The notes beneath the pieces were generated by a model, which ran no database searches, was not told the DNA's origin, and worked only from the letters and a program-made list of their open reading frames with translations. DNA of 64,000 nt from CATQGW01 sp965242565. GTDB lineage: Bacteria > Chloroflexota > Dehalococcoidia > Bin125. Made by a program: the position numbers and the translations under genes. The stretch is from the NCBI GenBank assembly GCA_965242565.1, contig OZ251457.1:2294001-2358000 (forward strand). The letters run 5' to 3'. This document shows, piece after piece, positions 1 through 7,457 of the stretch; position 1 is the stretch's first letter, and every line of letters begins with the position of its first letter.

Positions 1-285
1 GGAGGCGCTGGTGTTGCCGGTGGAGGCGCAGAGCACGGCGGTTGCGCCCTGCTCGACGGCTTTGGCGACGGCGACGGCCATGCCGCGGTCTTTGAAGGAG
101 GCGGTGGGGTTGCACATTTCGAGTTTGAGCCAAACTTCGGCTGCGCCGCAGCGGCGTTCGAGGGCTTCGGTGCGGACCAGCGGGGTGCCACCCTCGCCGA
201 GGCTGACGCGGGGCGTGGCGTCGGTAATCGGCAGCCATTCGGCGTAGCGCTCGATGACGCCGGCGGAGCTGGGCGGGTCAGTCAT
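1..285 (-). CDS. thrC: Threonine synthase, N-terminal part (cut by window edge)
   Basis: Only the first 95 codons are in the window. They read as the N-terminus of PLP-dependent threonine synthase, which converts O-phosphohomoserine to threonine. Seen: an LGEGGTPL segment near residue 31, the NPTASFKDRGM motif whose lysine carries PLP, and the ASTGNTSAS phosphate-binding loop at the edge. The ATG at 285 overlaps the stop of the upstream coiled-coil gene by 8 bp (ATGACTGA), so translation is probably coupled. With hom two genes upstream it supplies the last steps of threonine synthesis. The C-terminal two thirds lie outside the window. Confidence 0.93.
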   Translation of the reverse strand, partial: MTDPPSSAGVIERYAEWLPITDATPRVSLGEGGTPLVRTEALERRCGAAEVWLKLEMCNPTASFKDRGMAVAVAKAVEQGATAVLCASTGNTSAS

Positions 286-1288
286 CGGCCTGGACTCGCA
301 CATAGGCTTTGAGTTCGCGGATTTCCTGTTCGAGGTCGTTGATTTGGCGGCGGCGGATTTGCTCCTGGAGGGCGACGAAGCGCTGTTGCTCGCGGCTGGA
401 CTCGCCGCGCAGGCGTTCGAGTTCGTCGGAGAGGGAGGCGAGGGCGCGCTCGCGGTGGCTGTCGCGGCTGCGGAGTTGCTCTGCGCCGCGCTCAACATCG
501 CCGATGCGCTCTTCCATGGTTTCGAATTCGCGGCGCACGCCGGCGGCGGTGGCGGTGGCTTCGTCGAGCATGCGGCGGGCGTCATCGGCGCGGGCGCGCA
601 TGCTCTCGACGGCGGCCATCAGGTCTTCCCACTGGTCGGCGGTTTCGCGGACGCGGAACAGGGACTGCTGGGCGGCGTTGAAGCGCTCGGTGAGTTCGGT
701 GAGGCGGCGGTCGTGCAGTTCGTCGCGGGCGTCGGCGGCGCGCTGGTCGGCGTGGGCGCGGCGGACGGCTTCGGCGTTGGCGGCGATGCGCGCGTCGCCG
801 GCTTCGACGTGGGATTCGGCCTGGGCGATTCGCTGGGAGAGGTCGTCGTCGGTGTCGGCCTGACGGCGGAGGGCTTCGTCGACGGCGGTGAGTCGCTCGG
901 CGGTCTCGCCGGCGGCCTGCTCGACGACGTCGAGTCGGCGGACGGCTTGGACCATGGCTTCGCGCTCGGCGTCGACCTCGTGGCGCAGTTGGCGGAGGGC
1001 GAGGTCGAGTCGTTCGCCGTGTTCGTCGATGGTGGACTGGAAGCGGCCGAGGCGCTCGCGGAGGGTCTGGATTTCGTCGAGGCGGGAGGCCATGGCGGCG
1101 GCCTGGGAGACGGCGCGGAGGGCGAGGGCTTCGGTTTCGCGGAGGCGCTCCTGGGTGGCGGTCAGTTCGCGGCGATCGCGCTCGGCGGATTGCAGGAGTT
1201 CGGTCAGGCGGGCGCGCTGCCCGGCGAGGTCTTCCTCGAAGATCGAGACCCAGCCCTCGATGCTTTCCGGTCGGTGGGCGGTGGTCAC
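278..1288 (-). CDS. Coiled-coil protein of unknown function
   Basis: A 336-residue protein that is almost entirely charged heptad-like helix: rich in Glu, Arg, Ala, Gln and Leu, with very few aromatic residues, no signal peptide and no membrane segment. This predicts one long cytoplasmic coiled coil from about residue 20 to 330. The GTG start at 1288 overlaps the hom stop (GTGA), and its own stop overlaps the thrC start, so it is locked inside the threonine operon. No enzymatic motif is visible. A structural or scaffolding role is possible, but the function is unknown and composition alone cannot place it in a family. Confidence 0.8.
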   Translation of the reverse strand: MTTAHRPESIEGWVSIFEEDLAGQRARLTELLQSAERDRRELTATQERLRETEALALRAVSQAAAMASRLDEIQTLRERLGRFQSTIDEHGERLDLALRQLRHEVDAEREAMVQAVRRLDVVEQAAGETAERLTAVDEALRRQADTDDDLSQRIAQAESHVEAGDARIAANAEAVRRAHADQRAADARDELHDRRLTELTERFNAAQQSLFRVRETADQWEDLMAAVESMRARADDARRMLDEATATAAGVRREFETMEERIGDVERGAEQLRSRDSHRERALASLSDELERLRGESSREQQRFVALQEQIRRRQINDLEQEIRELKAYVRVQADD

Positions 1289-2655
1289 GGCTGGGCCGCC
1301 CTTTCTTCGGTTGTCGTGTCTCCGGCGGTCATATCTGCGCGCGGGCGGTCGTCAATGCGCAGGCGGACGCCGATTTCGAGCACGCTTTCGGATTCGGCGA
1401 GCGAGGCGAGCACGCGGTCCATTGCGCCGTCGGGGCCGGCGTGGGTGGTGATGATCAGTTCGGCTGCGGGGGTTTGGTCGTGGGCGGATTCGGGTCGGGG
1501 GGTTTGCAGGACGGAGGCGATGCTGACGCCCTGTGCGGCGAAGGCCCGGCCGAGTTCGGCGAGCACGCCGGCGCGGTCGGGGACGGCGAGTCGGAGGTAG
1601 GTGGGGAGGCAGACGTCGGCGAGCGGGAGGAGCGGCGGGGCGTCCTCAGCGGCGGGTCCGGAGCGCGGGGCGGCGGGCGGCGGGCCTGCGGCGGCGACAT
1701 CGAGCAGGTCGGCGAGCACGGCGCTGGCGGTGGGGCCGGCGCCGGCGCCGGGACCTTCGAGCACGACAGCGCCGAGCGGGTCGCCCTCGACGGCGACGGC
1801 GTTGAGCACGCCATCGACGCGGGCCATGGGATCGTGGGCGGGGATCAGGGTGGGGTGGACGCGGAGGTCGATGCCGTGCTCGGTGCGGCGGGCGGTGGCG
1901 AGCATGCGAATGGTGTAGCCGAGGTCGGCGGCGTGGCGGAAGTCGCGAGCGCTGAGCGAGCGGATGCCCTCGCGGTGGACCTGGTGGGGCTCGATGCGGC
2001 TGTGGAAGGCAAGCGAGGCGAGGATGGCGAGCTTGTAGGCGGCGTCGATGCCTTCGACATCGTTGGTGGGGTCGGCTTCGGCGTAGCCGAGGGACTGGGC
2101 CTGTTGGAGCGCCTGGTCGTAGGAAGCGCCGCGTTGGGACATTTCGGTGATCATGTAGTTGGTGGTGCCGTTGATGATGGCGCGGACGCAGCGGATTTCG
2201 TTGGCGCGGAGTTCGCGCTGGAGGACGCCGATGATGGGGATACCGCCGCCGACGCTGGCTTCGTAGCGGAGTTCGACGCCGTGCTCGCGGGCGAGGGCGA
2301 GGAGTTGCGGGCCGTGTTTGGCCATGACTTCCTTGTTGGCGGTGATCACGGATTTGCCGGCGCGGAGGGCGGCGGCGATGCACTCGAGGGCGGGCGACTC
2401 GCCGCCGATCAGCTCGATCACGACATCGAGGTCGTCGCGCGAGCAGAGGGCGAGGGGGTCGTCGGTGAGGTCGGCGCAGCCGGCGATTTGGGCGCGGCGG
2501 GCTTCGAGGTTGCGGACGGCGACGGCGCGGACGGCGAGGTCGCAGCCGGCGCGGCGGGCGAAGGGTGCGGCGTTGCGGCGGAGTTCGTCGAACACGCGCC
2601 CACCCACGACGCCGAGGCCGAGCAGACCGACGCCGACGGCGGCGCGCTCAGTCAT
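1285..2655 (-). CDS. hom: Homoserine dehydrogenase
   Basis: Reduces aspartate semialdehyde to homoserine with NAD(P)H, the branch point to threonine and methionine. The 456 residues show a Rossmann loop (LLGLGVVGGRV, residues 11-21), TANKEVMAKHG near 105-115, NGTTNYM near 162-168, and the signature LGYAEADPTNDVEG at 189-202 followed by Lys208. A C-terminal ACT domain (LRLAVPDRAGVLAELG) suggests feedback control by threonine, as in other long-form enzymes. It starts with an ATGA overlap on rpsR and ends with a GTGA overlap on the coiled-coil gene. Long open frames antisense to it are composition artefacts. Confidence 0.96.
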   Translation of the reverse strand: MTERAAVGVGLLGLGVVGGRVFDELRRNAAPFARRAGCDLAVRAVAVRNLEARRAQIAGCADLTDDPLALCSRDDLDVVIELIGGESPALECIAAALRAGKSVITANKEVMAKHGPQLLALAREHGVELRYEASVGGGIPIIGVLQRELRANEIRCVRAIINGTTNYMITEMSQRGASYDQALQQAQSLGYAEADPTNDVEGIDAAYKLAILASLAFHSRIEPHQVHREGIRSLSARDFRHAADLGYTIRMLATARRTEHGIDLRVHPTLIPAHDPMARVDGVLNAVAVEGDPLGAVVLEGPGAGAGPTASAVLADLLDVAAAGPPPAAPRSGPAAEDAPPLLPLADVCLPTYLRLAVPDRAGVLAELGRAFAAQGVSIASVLQTPRPESAHDQTPAAELIITTHAGPDGAMDRVLASLAESESVLEIGVRLRIDDRPRADMTAGDTTTEERAAQP

Positions 2656-3416
2656 GCGGGATTGTCGTCTGCGGGCGCCGGAGCCGCTGCGGGCGTCGGC
2701 TGGTCGGGCAGGGATGCGGGCGCAGCTTCGGCGGCCGGTGCGGGCGCAGCGGGCGGTTCGCTCGCCGCGGCGGGGGCGGCGGCGACCGGCGCGGGCTGAT
2801 CGGGCACGGGGGCAACCTCGGCGGCCGGCGCGGGGGGTGCGCTCTCGGCCGGCGGGGCTTCGGCCGGCGGGGGCGGGTCGGCGTAGCGGGCGGCGCGCTC
2901 GGCCATGCGGCTGGCCAGCCGGTAGCGGCTGGTCTGGCGCATGTGGTCGGCGGTGTAGGGCAGCAGGGCCATGTGGCGGGCGCGCTTGATTTCGCGGGCG
3001 AGCTTGGTCTGGTCTTTCGCGGTCAGCCCGGTCTTGCGGCGCGGCTCGATTTTGCCGCGGTCGGAGATCAGCTTCTTGAGTTTGTCGACGTCCTTGTAGT
3101 CGATGGCGGCGACTTCTTTGGGGGTGAAGACGGGCGCGCGGCGGCGGCGTCCGCGGCGGCGGGTGCGCTCGACCATCTGGGGTCCGCGCTCGGCGGCGGT
3201 GGTGGTCGGTCCGGGGGTGACACGCTGGGGTTCGGGGGCGGGTTCGGGCGGCGCAGCGGGGGGCGCAACCGCCTGTTCCACGGCGGGCGCTGCCGGCGGC
3301 GGCTCGACTGGCTGCTCAACTGGCGGCGCGGCGGCCGGGGCTGCGGGGGTCGCTGCGGGCGCGGGGTCAGCGGGCGGGGGCGCGGCGGCCTCCAGGGCTT
3401 CGGGTTCGGTGGTCAT
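2652..3416 (-). CDS. rpsR: Ribosomal protein bS18 with long Ala/Pro-rich N- and C-terminal extensions
   Basis: The bS18 core of the small ribosomal subunit lies at about residues 84-162, with FTPKEVAAIDYKD, RGKIEPRRKTGLTAKDQ and REIKRARHMALLPY. Typical bS18 has about 75-90 residues; this one has 254. Residues 1-80 and about 180-254 are low-complexity Ala/Pro/Glu tails. A strong AGGAGG sits 7 nt before the ATG at 3416 and supports the long form. An internal ATG at 3176 would give a more normal N-terminus but has only a weak ribosome site. The order rpsF-ssb-rpsR is the classic operon. The C-terminal tail runs directly into the hom start (ATGA). Confidence 0.93.
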   Translation of the reverse strand: MTTEPEALEAAAPPPADPAPAATPAAPAAAPPVEQPVEPPPAAPAVEQAVAPPAAPPEPAPEPQRVTPGPTTTAAERGPQMVERTRRRGRRRRAPVFTPKEVAAIDYKDVDKLKKLISDRGKIEPRRKTGLTAKDQTKLAREIKRARHMALLPYTADHMRQTSRYRLASRMAERAARYADPPPPAEAPPAESAPPAPAAEVAPVPDQPAPVAAAPAAASEPPAAPAPAAEAAPASLPDQPTPAAAPAPADDNPA

Positions 3417-3446
3417 CGCGTCCTCCTACGGGTTGGTTGTGCGTGG

Positions 3447-3875
3447 TTACTCAAAGGGGAGATCGTCGGCGTCCATTCCGGCGGGAGGGGGTCCGCCGCC
3501 CCAGTCGTCGCCGCCTCCGCCTCCGCTGCCACCTCCGCCGTCGCTTCGGCCACCGAGAAAGATGATGTCGCGCGCGATCACCTCGGTGGTGTATCGGTTG
3601 TTGCCCTCGCGGTCTTCCCACTGGTTGGTCTTGAGGCGGCCTTCAACGTAGACTTGGCGTCCCTTGCTGAGGTACTGGCCGGCCAATTCCGCCAGCCGTT
3701 CCCAGCAGACCACCCGCACCCACTCCGTATCTTCGCGCCGCTCGCCGTCCGGCGTAGTCCACGAACGGTTGCAGGCAACGCTGAATCTGGCCAGCGCGCT
3801 GCCGTTGGCCGTGAACCGCATCTCCGGATCGGAGCCCAGATTGCCGATGATCTGCACTTTGTTCAGACTGGCCAT
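3447..3875 (-). CDS. ssb: Single-stranded DNA-binding protein
   Basis: Coats single-stranded DNA in replication and repair. The OB fold occupies about residues 1-110 (NKVQIIGNLGSDPEMRFTANG, TEWVRVVCWERLAE, GRQVYVEGRL). A short Gly-rich linker follows, and the acidic tip DADDLPFE binds partner proteins. I chose the ATG at 3875 because GGAGGGG lies 9 nt upstream; the ATG at 3884 would add three residues but sits almost on top of that ribosome site. It lies between rpsF and rpsR, the usual bacterial arrangement. Confidence 0.95.
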   Translation of the reverse strand: MASLNKVQIIGNLGSDPEMRFTANGSALARFSVACNRSWTTPDGERREDTEWVRVVCWERLAELAGQYLSKGRQVYVEGRLKTNQWEDREGNNRYTTEVIARDIIFLGGRSDGGGGSGGGGGDDWGGGPPPAGMDADDLPFE

Positions 3876-3927
3876 CGCTGCCATCCCCTCCCGCCGCTGA
3901 TCGCGCGATCACTGTTCACGATCCTAG

Positions 3928-4221
3928 CTAACCGTCGCGGCGGACGATGAGGTGGCGGAGCACCTGGTCGTCGATGGCGAGGGCGCGCTCCAGCGGGATC
4001 TGGGTGACGCCGGCTTCGGCGGAGTAGTGGGCGATCAGGTAGTGGCCTTCGAAGGCCTGGCGGATGGGGTAAGCGAGGCGGCGGCGTCCCCAGTCGATGA
4101 TTTCGGAGACGGAGTTGCCGTGCTCGCTGAGCAGGTCGCCGAGTGCGGTGATGCGCTCGTCGATCAGTTCGCCGGTGATGTCGGGGTGGAGCACCACCAT
4201 GATTTCGTATTCGCGCGCCAT
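3928..4221 (-). CDS. rpsF: Ribosomal protein bS6
   Basis: A 97-residue bS6, which pairs with bS18 on the platform of the 30S subunit. It has the family opening REYEIMVVLHPD, the central WGRRRLAYPI and the end AIDDQVLRHLIVRRD. An AGGAGG stands 4 nt before the ATG. It is the first gene of the rpsF-ssb-rpsR unit, 60 bp after glyA. Length and sequence are ordinary, unlike its partner bS18 two genes on. Confidence 0.95.
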   Translation of the reverse strand: MAREYEIMVVLHPDITGELIDERITALGDLLSEHGNSVSEIIDWGRRRLAYPIRQAFEGHYLIAHYSAEAGVTQIPLERALAIDDQVLRHLIVRRDG

Positions 4222-4281
4222 GCGGCCTCCTGGTTTCTGCCTGTTTTGGGGTGTTCTCGGGGTGTTCTTGGGGGTGTTCGC

Positions 4282-5553
4282 TCAGTCGCCTGCGGCGGCG
4301 ATGCCGGGGATGGGGAAGGATGCGGCAAGGTCGCGGACGTCGGCGCGGACGGCCTCGCGCACCGTTTCGTCGTCGACGGCGTCGAGCACGCGGCCGATCA
4401 GGCGGGCGACATCGGCCATTTCGGCTTCGCGCATGCCGCGGGTGGTGAGGGCGGGGGTGCCGATGCGGACGCCGCTGGTGACGGTGGGGCGCTGCTCGTC
4501 GTAGGGGATGGTGTTTTTGTTGGCGGTGATGCCGGCGGCGTCGAGCGCGGCTTCGGCGGCTTTGCCGGTGAGGCCTTTGACGCCGACATCGACGAGCATG
4601 AGGTGGTTGTCGGTGCCGCCGGAGACGAGGCGCAGGCCCTCGCGCTGCAAGCCCTCGGCGAGAGCTTTGGCGTTGGCGACGATTTGGGCAGCGTAGGCGG
4701 CGAATTCGGGAGCGGCGGCTTCGCGCAGGGCGACGGCTTTGGCGGCGATGGTGTGCATGTGGGGACCGCCGGAAGTGCCGGGGAAGACGGCGCGGTCGAT
4801 CTCGCGGGCCAGGTCGTCGTTGGTGAGGATCAGGGCGGAGCGTGGGCCGCGCAGGGTTTTGTGGGTGGTGGTGGTGACGACGGGGGCGTAGGGCATGGGC
4901 GAAGGGTGGACGCCGCCGGCGACGAGGCCGGCGAAGTGGGCCATGTCGACCATGAGGGTGGCGTCGACATCCCCGGCGATTTCGGCGGCGCGGGCGAAGT
5001 CGTAATGGCGGGGGTAGGCGGTGGCGCCGACGACGATCACTTTGGGGCGGTGCTGTCGGGCGGCGGCGGCCATGGCGTCGTAGTCGATCCGCTCGGTTTC
5101 GCGGTCGACGCCGTAGGAGACGAACTGGAACCAGCGGCCGGAGACGTTGACGGGCAGTCCGTGGGAGAGGTGTCCGCCGTGGTTGAGTTCGAGGCCCATG
5201 GCGGTGTCGCCGGGTTCGAGCAGCGCGTAGTAGGCGGCGAGGTTGGCCTGGGAGCCGGAATGGGGCTGGACATTGGCGTGCGCTGCGCCGAAGAGGGATT
5301 TGGCGCGCTCGATGGCGAGGGTTTCGACGACGTCGACGAATTCGCAGCCGCCGTAGTAGCGGCGGCCGGGGTAGCCCTCGGCGTATTTGTTGGTGAGGAT
5401 GGAGCCCATGGCGGCGAGCACGGGCTGGCTGGGGTAGTTTTCGGAGGCGATCAGTTCGAGGCCGTCGTGCTGGCGCCGGGCTTCGCGCTCGATGGCGTCG
5501 GCGATTTCAGGGTCGGCGTCGGCGATCGCGGGCGTGGCGGCGGTGAGGCTCAT
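4282..5553 (-). CDS. glyA: Serine hydroxymethyltransferase
   Basis: PLP enzyme that interconverts serine and glycine and charges tetrahydrofolate with a one-carbon unit. The 423 residues match the family length. Visible motifs are LIASENYPS near residue 37, YAEGYPGRRYYGGCE, QPHSGSQAN, and the PLP-lysine motif TTTHKTLRGPR. It is the first gene of the minus-strand run that continues into rpsF. A promoter with a TTGACC -35 and TACGCT -10, spaced 17 bp, lies upstream at 5647-5675. Confidence 0.97.
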   Translation of the reverse strand: MSLTAATPAIADADPEIADAIEREARRQHDGLELIASENYPSQPVLAAMGSILTNKYAEGYPGRRYYGGCEFVDVVETLAIERAKSLFGAAHANVQPHSGSQANLAAYYALLEPGDTAMGLELNHGGHLSHGLPVNVSGRWFQFVSYGVDRETERIDYDAMAAAARQHRPKVIVVGATAYPRHYDFARAAEIAGDVDATLMVDMAHFAGLVAGGVHPSPMPYAPVVTTTTHKTLRGPRSALILTNDDLAREIDRAVFPGTSGGPHMHTIAAKAVALREAAAPEFAAYAAQIVANAKALAEGLQREGLRLVSGGTDNHLMLVDVGVKGLTGKAAEAALDAAGITANKNTIPYDEQRPTVTSGVRIGTPALTTRGMREAEMADVARLIGRVLDAVDDETVREAVRADVRDLAASFPIPGIAAAGD

Positions 5554-5646
5554 GCGGGAGGGCGTCCTTCGCGTCGTGGGGGCCGGCGGCGTGGCCGCGA
5601 GCCGCTGCCGCCCGGGCAGCGCGCGAACGGTGGCTGGGCGCGGCTC

Positions 5647-5675
5647 AGCGTACGCGGGTGTTGGGGGGCGGTCAA
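5647..5675 (-). promoter_or_regulatory. Sigma70-type promoter for glyA
   Basis: On the minus strand TTGACC (5675-5670) is followed after 17 bp by TACGCT (5652-5647). The start point would fall about 85-90 nt before the glyA ATG at 5553. The -35 hexamer faces the -35 of the divergent RCC1-protein promoter, forming GGTCAA-TTCGT-TTGACC at 5670-5686, so one protein bound there could affect both. Assigned by consensus only. Confidence 0.5.
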
Positions 5676-5680
5676 TTCGT

Positions 5681-5710
5681 TTGACCGAACGGTTTGGGCG
5701 TGCGTAGCCT
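5681..5710 (+). promoter_or_regulatory. Putative promoter of the RCC1-repeat protein
   Basis: TTGACC at 5681-5686 is followed after 18 bp by TAGCCT at 5705-5710. The predicted start point is near 5717, about 40 nt before the ATG at 5760. The -35 is the mirror of the glyA -35 five bases away. The -10 is weak, so this is a consensus-based inference. Confidence 0.35.
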
Positions 5711-5759
5711 ACGGCGCGTGCGCCGGGCCGCGTGGCCGGGCGGGAGAGGGAAACTGGTC

Positions 5760-7074
5760 ATGCGTCTGCGCGTTTGGACGGATCTCGGGGGGGGGGGGCG
5801 TAAAATCCCCAAGTAGGGCGCTGCTGTTGACGCTCTTGGCGCTGGCTGCGGCGGTGGTTGCGCTTGATCTGGCGCAGTCCGTGCAGGCGCAGGGCGATGA
5901 GCAGAGCGGGCGGATTGTCGCGCGGCGGCTGGATGATGGGCGGACGGAGTTCGGCTGGCAGCCGGTCGGCGGGGAGCGGGCGCTGCCGCGCGCGCGGTAT
6001 TTTCCGGCTGGGGCCGACGTTGGCCGCTGGCTGAACAGCAGCCCGGTGGAGGTGGGCGGGACGGAGATCGGCCGGATCAATGCGCGGCTGCGGGAGGATG
6101 GGCGGATTGAGTTCGCGTTTACGCCGACGGATGGTGAGCGGATTCTGCCGCCGTCGCGGTATTTTCCGGTTGGGGCACGGGTGGGGCGGTGGCTGCGGAG
6201 CACGGAGATCAGGATCAGCCAAAGCGAGGGCGCCAACCCCTTTACCGCCGTCAGCGCAGGTAGCCGCCATACCTGCGGGCTGCGCGAGAGCGGCGTGATC
6301 ACGTGCTGGGGAGACCACCTGCTGACCGCTGCACCGGCCGGCAGCTTCATCGCCGTGAGCTCGGGCAACAACGACGCCTGCGGCATACGTGAGAGCGGGG
6401 AGATCGAGTGCTGGGGATGGAGCGGACGCCAGCTAAACGACGCAGCACCGCCGAGCCCATTTGTCGCTGTGCGCGTGGGTTGGAGCCACGCCTGCGGCTT
6501 GCGCGAGTCAGGAGAGATTGAGTGCTGGGGAGTCGTATTCGACTTCGCCTCCGGCACGGAACAGCCTGTAGGCCCGGCCCCGGCGGGCAAGTTTACGGCG
6601 GTGAGCGCGAACAGAGCGCATACCTGCGCCCTGCGCGAGTCGGGGGAGGTCGTGTGCTGGGGGATCAATGACTTCGGGCAAGCCTCAGCCCCGACGGGCA
6701 GTTTCACAGCCGTCAGCGCCGGCAACGCCTACACCTGCGGACTGCGAGAAGGCGGCGCGATCGAGTGCTGGGGCCACAGCCCGCACGGCTTGAGCGATCT
6801 CGCGGCGGGCGGCTTCCGCGCTGTGAGCGCCGGGCACGAGCACGCCTGTGGGCTGCGCGAAAACGGGGAGGTTGAGTGCTGGGGGCGCAATACAACCTTC
6901 GCGTTGCGAGACGGGATTGAGGTGATCATCGATACCGGGCAGGCCAATCCTCCCGCAAGCCGTTTTACGGCCGTGGACGCAGGACACTCCCATACCTGCG
7001 GGCTGCGCGAGGACGGCGCGATCGAGTGCTGGGGGTGGAATGATGATGGGCAGACCGACGCTCCGGACCCGTAG
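5760..7074 (+). CDS. Secreted RCC1-repeat protein with out-of-frame start at a poly-G tract
   Basis: The body, in frame from about 5800 to 7074, opens with a signal-peptide-like segment (ALLLTLLALAAAVVALDLA, cleavage near VQA-Q). Two copies of a repeat of about 50 residues follow (GRIVARRLDDGRTEFGWQP and GRINARLREDGRIEFAFTP, each ending RYFP...VGRWL). Then come about seven RCC1-like units of the type FTAVSAGxxHTCGLRESGxIxCWG, predicted to fold as a beta-propeller outside the cytoplasm. The body has no good start codon of its own. The only ATG with a ribosome site (GAGAGGG) is at 5760, and in the sequence as given it meets a TAG at 5814. Changing the 12-G run at 5787-5798 to 11 or 14 G joins it to the body. 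The gene is therefore phase-variable, or the run is miscounted. Ligand and function are unknown. Confidence 0.75.
5787..5798. repeat. Homopolymer of 12 G in the 5' end of the RCC1 gene
   Basis: Twelve consecutive G follow the codons for MRLRVWTDL. At 12 G the frame closes at TAG 5814; at 11 or 14 G it continues through a signal peptide into the RCC1 repeats. Such tracts are classical slipped-strand switches, and also classical places for sequencing or assembly error. Confidence 0.9.
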
Positions 7075-7457
7075 GGCGTGCTCACGACGGTTTGCCTGCC
7101 AGCGGCGCGCATCCGGCTTCCGTCGTTCCCGCCTTGCGCGGGAATGACGGGGTGGGCGGCGGGAATCCATACGGCGGTTGTTGGCGGCGCGGTGTAGAGG
7201 GATGTGCTGCGAACGGGCGTTGGCGGGCGGGGCCGAGGGCTTGTGCTGCGGGCGGAGTTGGGTTTGGGTTCCCGCGTGCGCGGGAACGACAGAAAAGGGC
7301 GGCGGGAATGACGGAGGGCGGTGAGGAGCAATGATGGTGCTGTTCACGTCGAGATACCCGCGGCAAGCGCGGGTATGACGGAAAGGGGGACGCGGGTATG
7401 ACGAAGAGGGAGCGGGAATGGGGGACGGGGCGGGTACGCGGAGTGGATGGATGGGGG
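7075..7457. repeat. Intergenic region (383 bp) with three palindromic repeats
   Basis: No gene is supported here. It holds three hairpins: 7121-7150 (CGTCGTTCCCGC / GCGGGAATGACG arms), 7268-7287 (GTTCCCGCG / CGCGGGAAC) and 7351-7380 (TACCCGCG / CGCGGGTA, with GAGA before and TGACGG after). Extra half-sites of the type GCGGGTATGACG follow at 7392-7414. The region lies between converging genes, so some hairpins may help end transcription, but no T-run follows them. The 7351 element belongs to a family seen at seven places in the window. Confidence 0.75.

Noticed and set aside
254..2799. Long plus-strand open frames opposite the hom and coiled-coil genes
   Set aside because: They are Gly/Ala/Val-rich mirror images of minus-strand genes, produced by the high GC content. 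No ribosome sites or family motifs were seen.
3952..5759. Plus-strand frame of about 600 codons leading into the RCC1 repeats
   Set aside because: It is antisense to rpsF and glyA and has no protein-like sequence before the signal peptide; only the part from about 5800 is real.
5550..5760. Riboswitch or leader RNA before glyA
   Set aside because: No glycine- or folate-type riboswitch structure could be recognised; only promoter-like elements are seen.
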